Part shown: one piece after another, positions 63,655-64,000 of the stretch
Numbering within the stretch: position 1 is the first letter of the stretch
Layout: each line of letters begins with the position of its first letter
NCBI GenBank assembly: GCA_017621705.1
Contig: JAGASR010000004.1
Location: forward strand, 103,634 to 167,633
From: Clostridia bacterium
GTDB lineage: Bacteria > Bacillota > Clostridia > Oscillospirales > UBA644
Reading direction: 5' to 3'
DNA: 64,000 bases
The notes under the pieces: model-generated
Told to the model about the DNA's origin: nothing
Databases searched by the model: none
The model's input: the letters and a program-made list of their open reading frames with translations, nothing else
Made by a program: the position numbers and the translations under genes

Positions 63655-64000
63655 TGAGAGAGAACAAATCAAGAGTGACCGAGAGTAACTCGGCTGAGAT
63701 CGAGCAATGCCAGGAAGAACATGGACGATTGAGAGTAGTCGTTCGGGAATAAGAAAGTTATTCCGAAGAACTGAATAACCGAAGGTTGTGAAGTTCTTAA
63801 TGGACCTTGAAAATTAAACAGTGATATACCCTGTAGTATATAAATGAGAAGAAAACTCATTGAAGAAAAATGAACTCTTCGAGTTCATGGTGAGTAACAA
63901 GAAATTGATACTCTGTCAAAATTCTTTGAAAAAACGAAACGAACCAGATTAGTAATGATCTGGGACAAACTCAAAAAGACATTTAATCATCTAAGGATGA
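63650..64000 (+). ncRNA. Structured leader, probably the 5' part of a pre-rRNA transcript
   Basis: No gene is seen. The leader holds several hairpins: CCGAG/CTCGG (63679-63693), a long GGAATAA/TTATTCC stem (about 63742-63768), TGAACTC-TTC-GAGTTCA (63871-63887) and CCAGAT/ATCTGG near 63944-63963. It also holds boxA-like antitermination words: CCTTGAAAATTAAACAG near 63803 and TTCTTTGAAAA near 63922. Such words and twin consensus promoters are typical of rRNA operon leaders in Firmicutes. The 16S start itself lies past the right edge. Confidence 0.65.

Overview
The window looks like chromosome from an anaerobic, endospore-forming member of the Clostridia, most likely a gut or plant-fibre bacterium. 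Supporting signs are a ctsR-mcsA-mcsB-clpC operon under a CtsR-type operator, a CIRCE-controlled groES-groEL operon, a spoVM homologue, LTA-synthase and Lgt genes (single-membrane envelope), acetate kinase for fermentation, strong AAGGAGG-like ribosome sites and many TTGACT/A-N17-TATAAT promoters. The genus cannot be told from the sequence alone. I saw no insertion sequence, prophage, CRISPR array or tRNA gene.

Left part (1-18.3 kb): the 3' end of a DHHW-type O-acetylation protein, a YihY/BrkB membrane protein and an S1-domain RNA-binding protein. These are followed by a carbohydrate island: a GH38 alpha-mannosidase with a C-terminal discoidin-like module, a GH31 alpha-xylosidase of the YicI type, three tandem copies of an unassigned clan GH-D-like glycosidase, and an AraC-type regulator. 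The alpha-xylosidase and the three tandem genes are driven by back-to-back divergent promoters, which suggests joint control. None of these enzymes shows a signal peptide, so they probably act on imported oligosaccharides; no sugar transporter lies in the window.

Middle part (18.5-46.8 kb): the heat-shock cluster (groEL, groES, clpC, mcsB, mcsA, ctsR); a GH106-like glycosidase; a large ECF-type sigma factor with a long C-terminal extension; a promoter-led operon of a BadF/GlcNAc-type sugar kinase, two paralogous SIS-domain proteins and an MBL-fold hydrolase; and a GH63-like glycosidase behind a phosphopantetheinyl transferase. A long rightward series follows: lgt, folD, citrate synthase, a beta-propeller glycosidase, cardiolipin synthase, apbE, a lipoprotein, a NusG-domain-II protein, a Gx-transporter protein, an LTA-synthase-like protein and a glutaredoxin-like protein. 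The apbE to Gx-transporter stretch resembles part of the flavin-based extracellular electron transfer locus of Listeria.

Right part (46.8-64 kb): a uroporphyrinogen-decarboxylase-fold protein; two small unlabelled genes, one of them spoVM; HD-domain, QueG-like and RNase H genes; pfkA; ackA divergent from tmcAL; a hydroxyacid dehydrogenase; a Tim44-like protein; a PHP phosphoesterase; and a mutarotase-like protein. Then comes the essential block pyrH-frr-uppS-cdsA-dxr, with a second uroporphyrinogen-decarboxylase-like gene where rseP often sits. The window ends in two tandem, near-identical strong promoters and a hairpin-rich leader that probably belongs to a ribosomal RNA operon whose 16S gene starts beyond the right edge.
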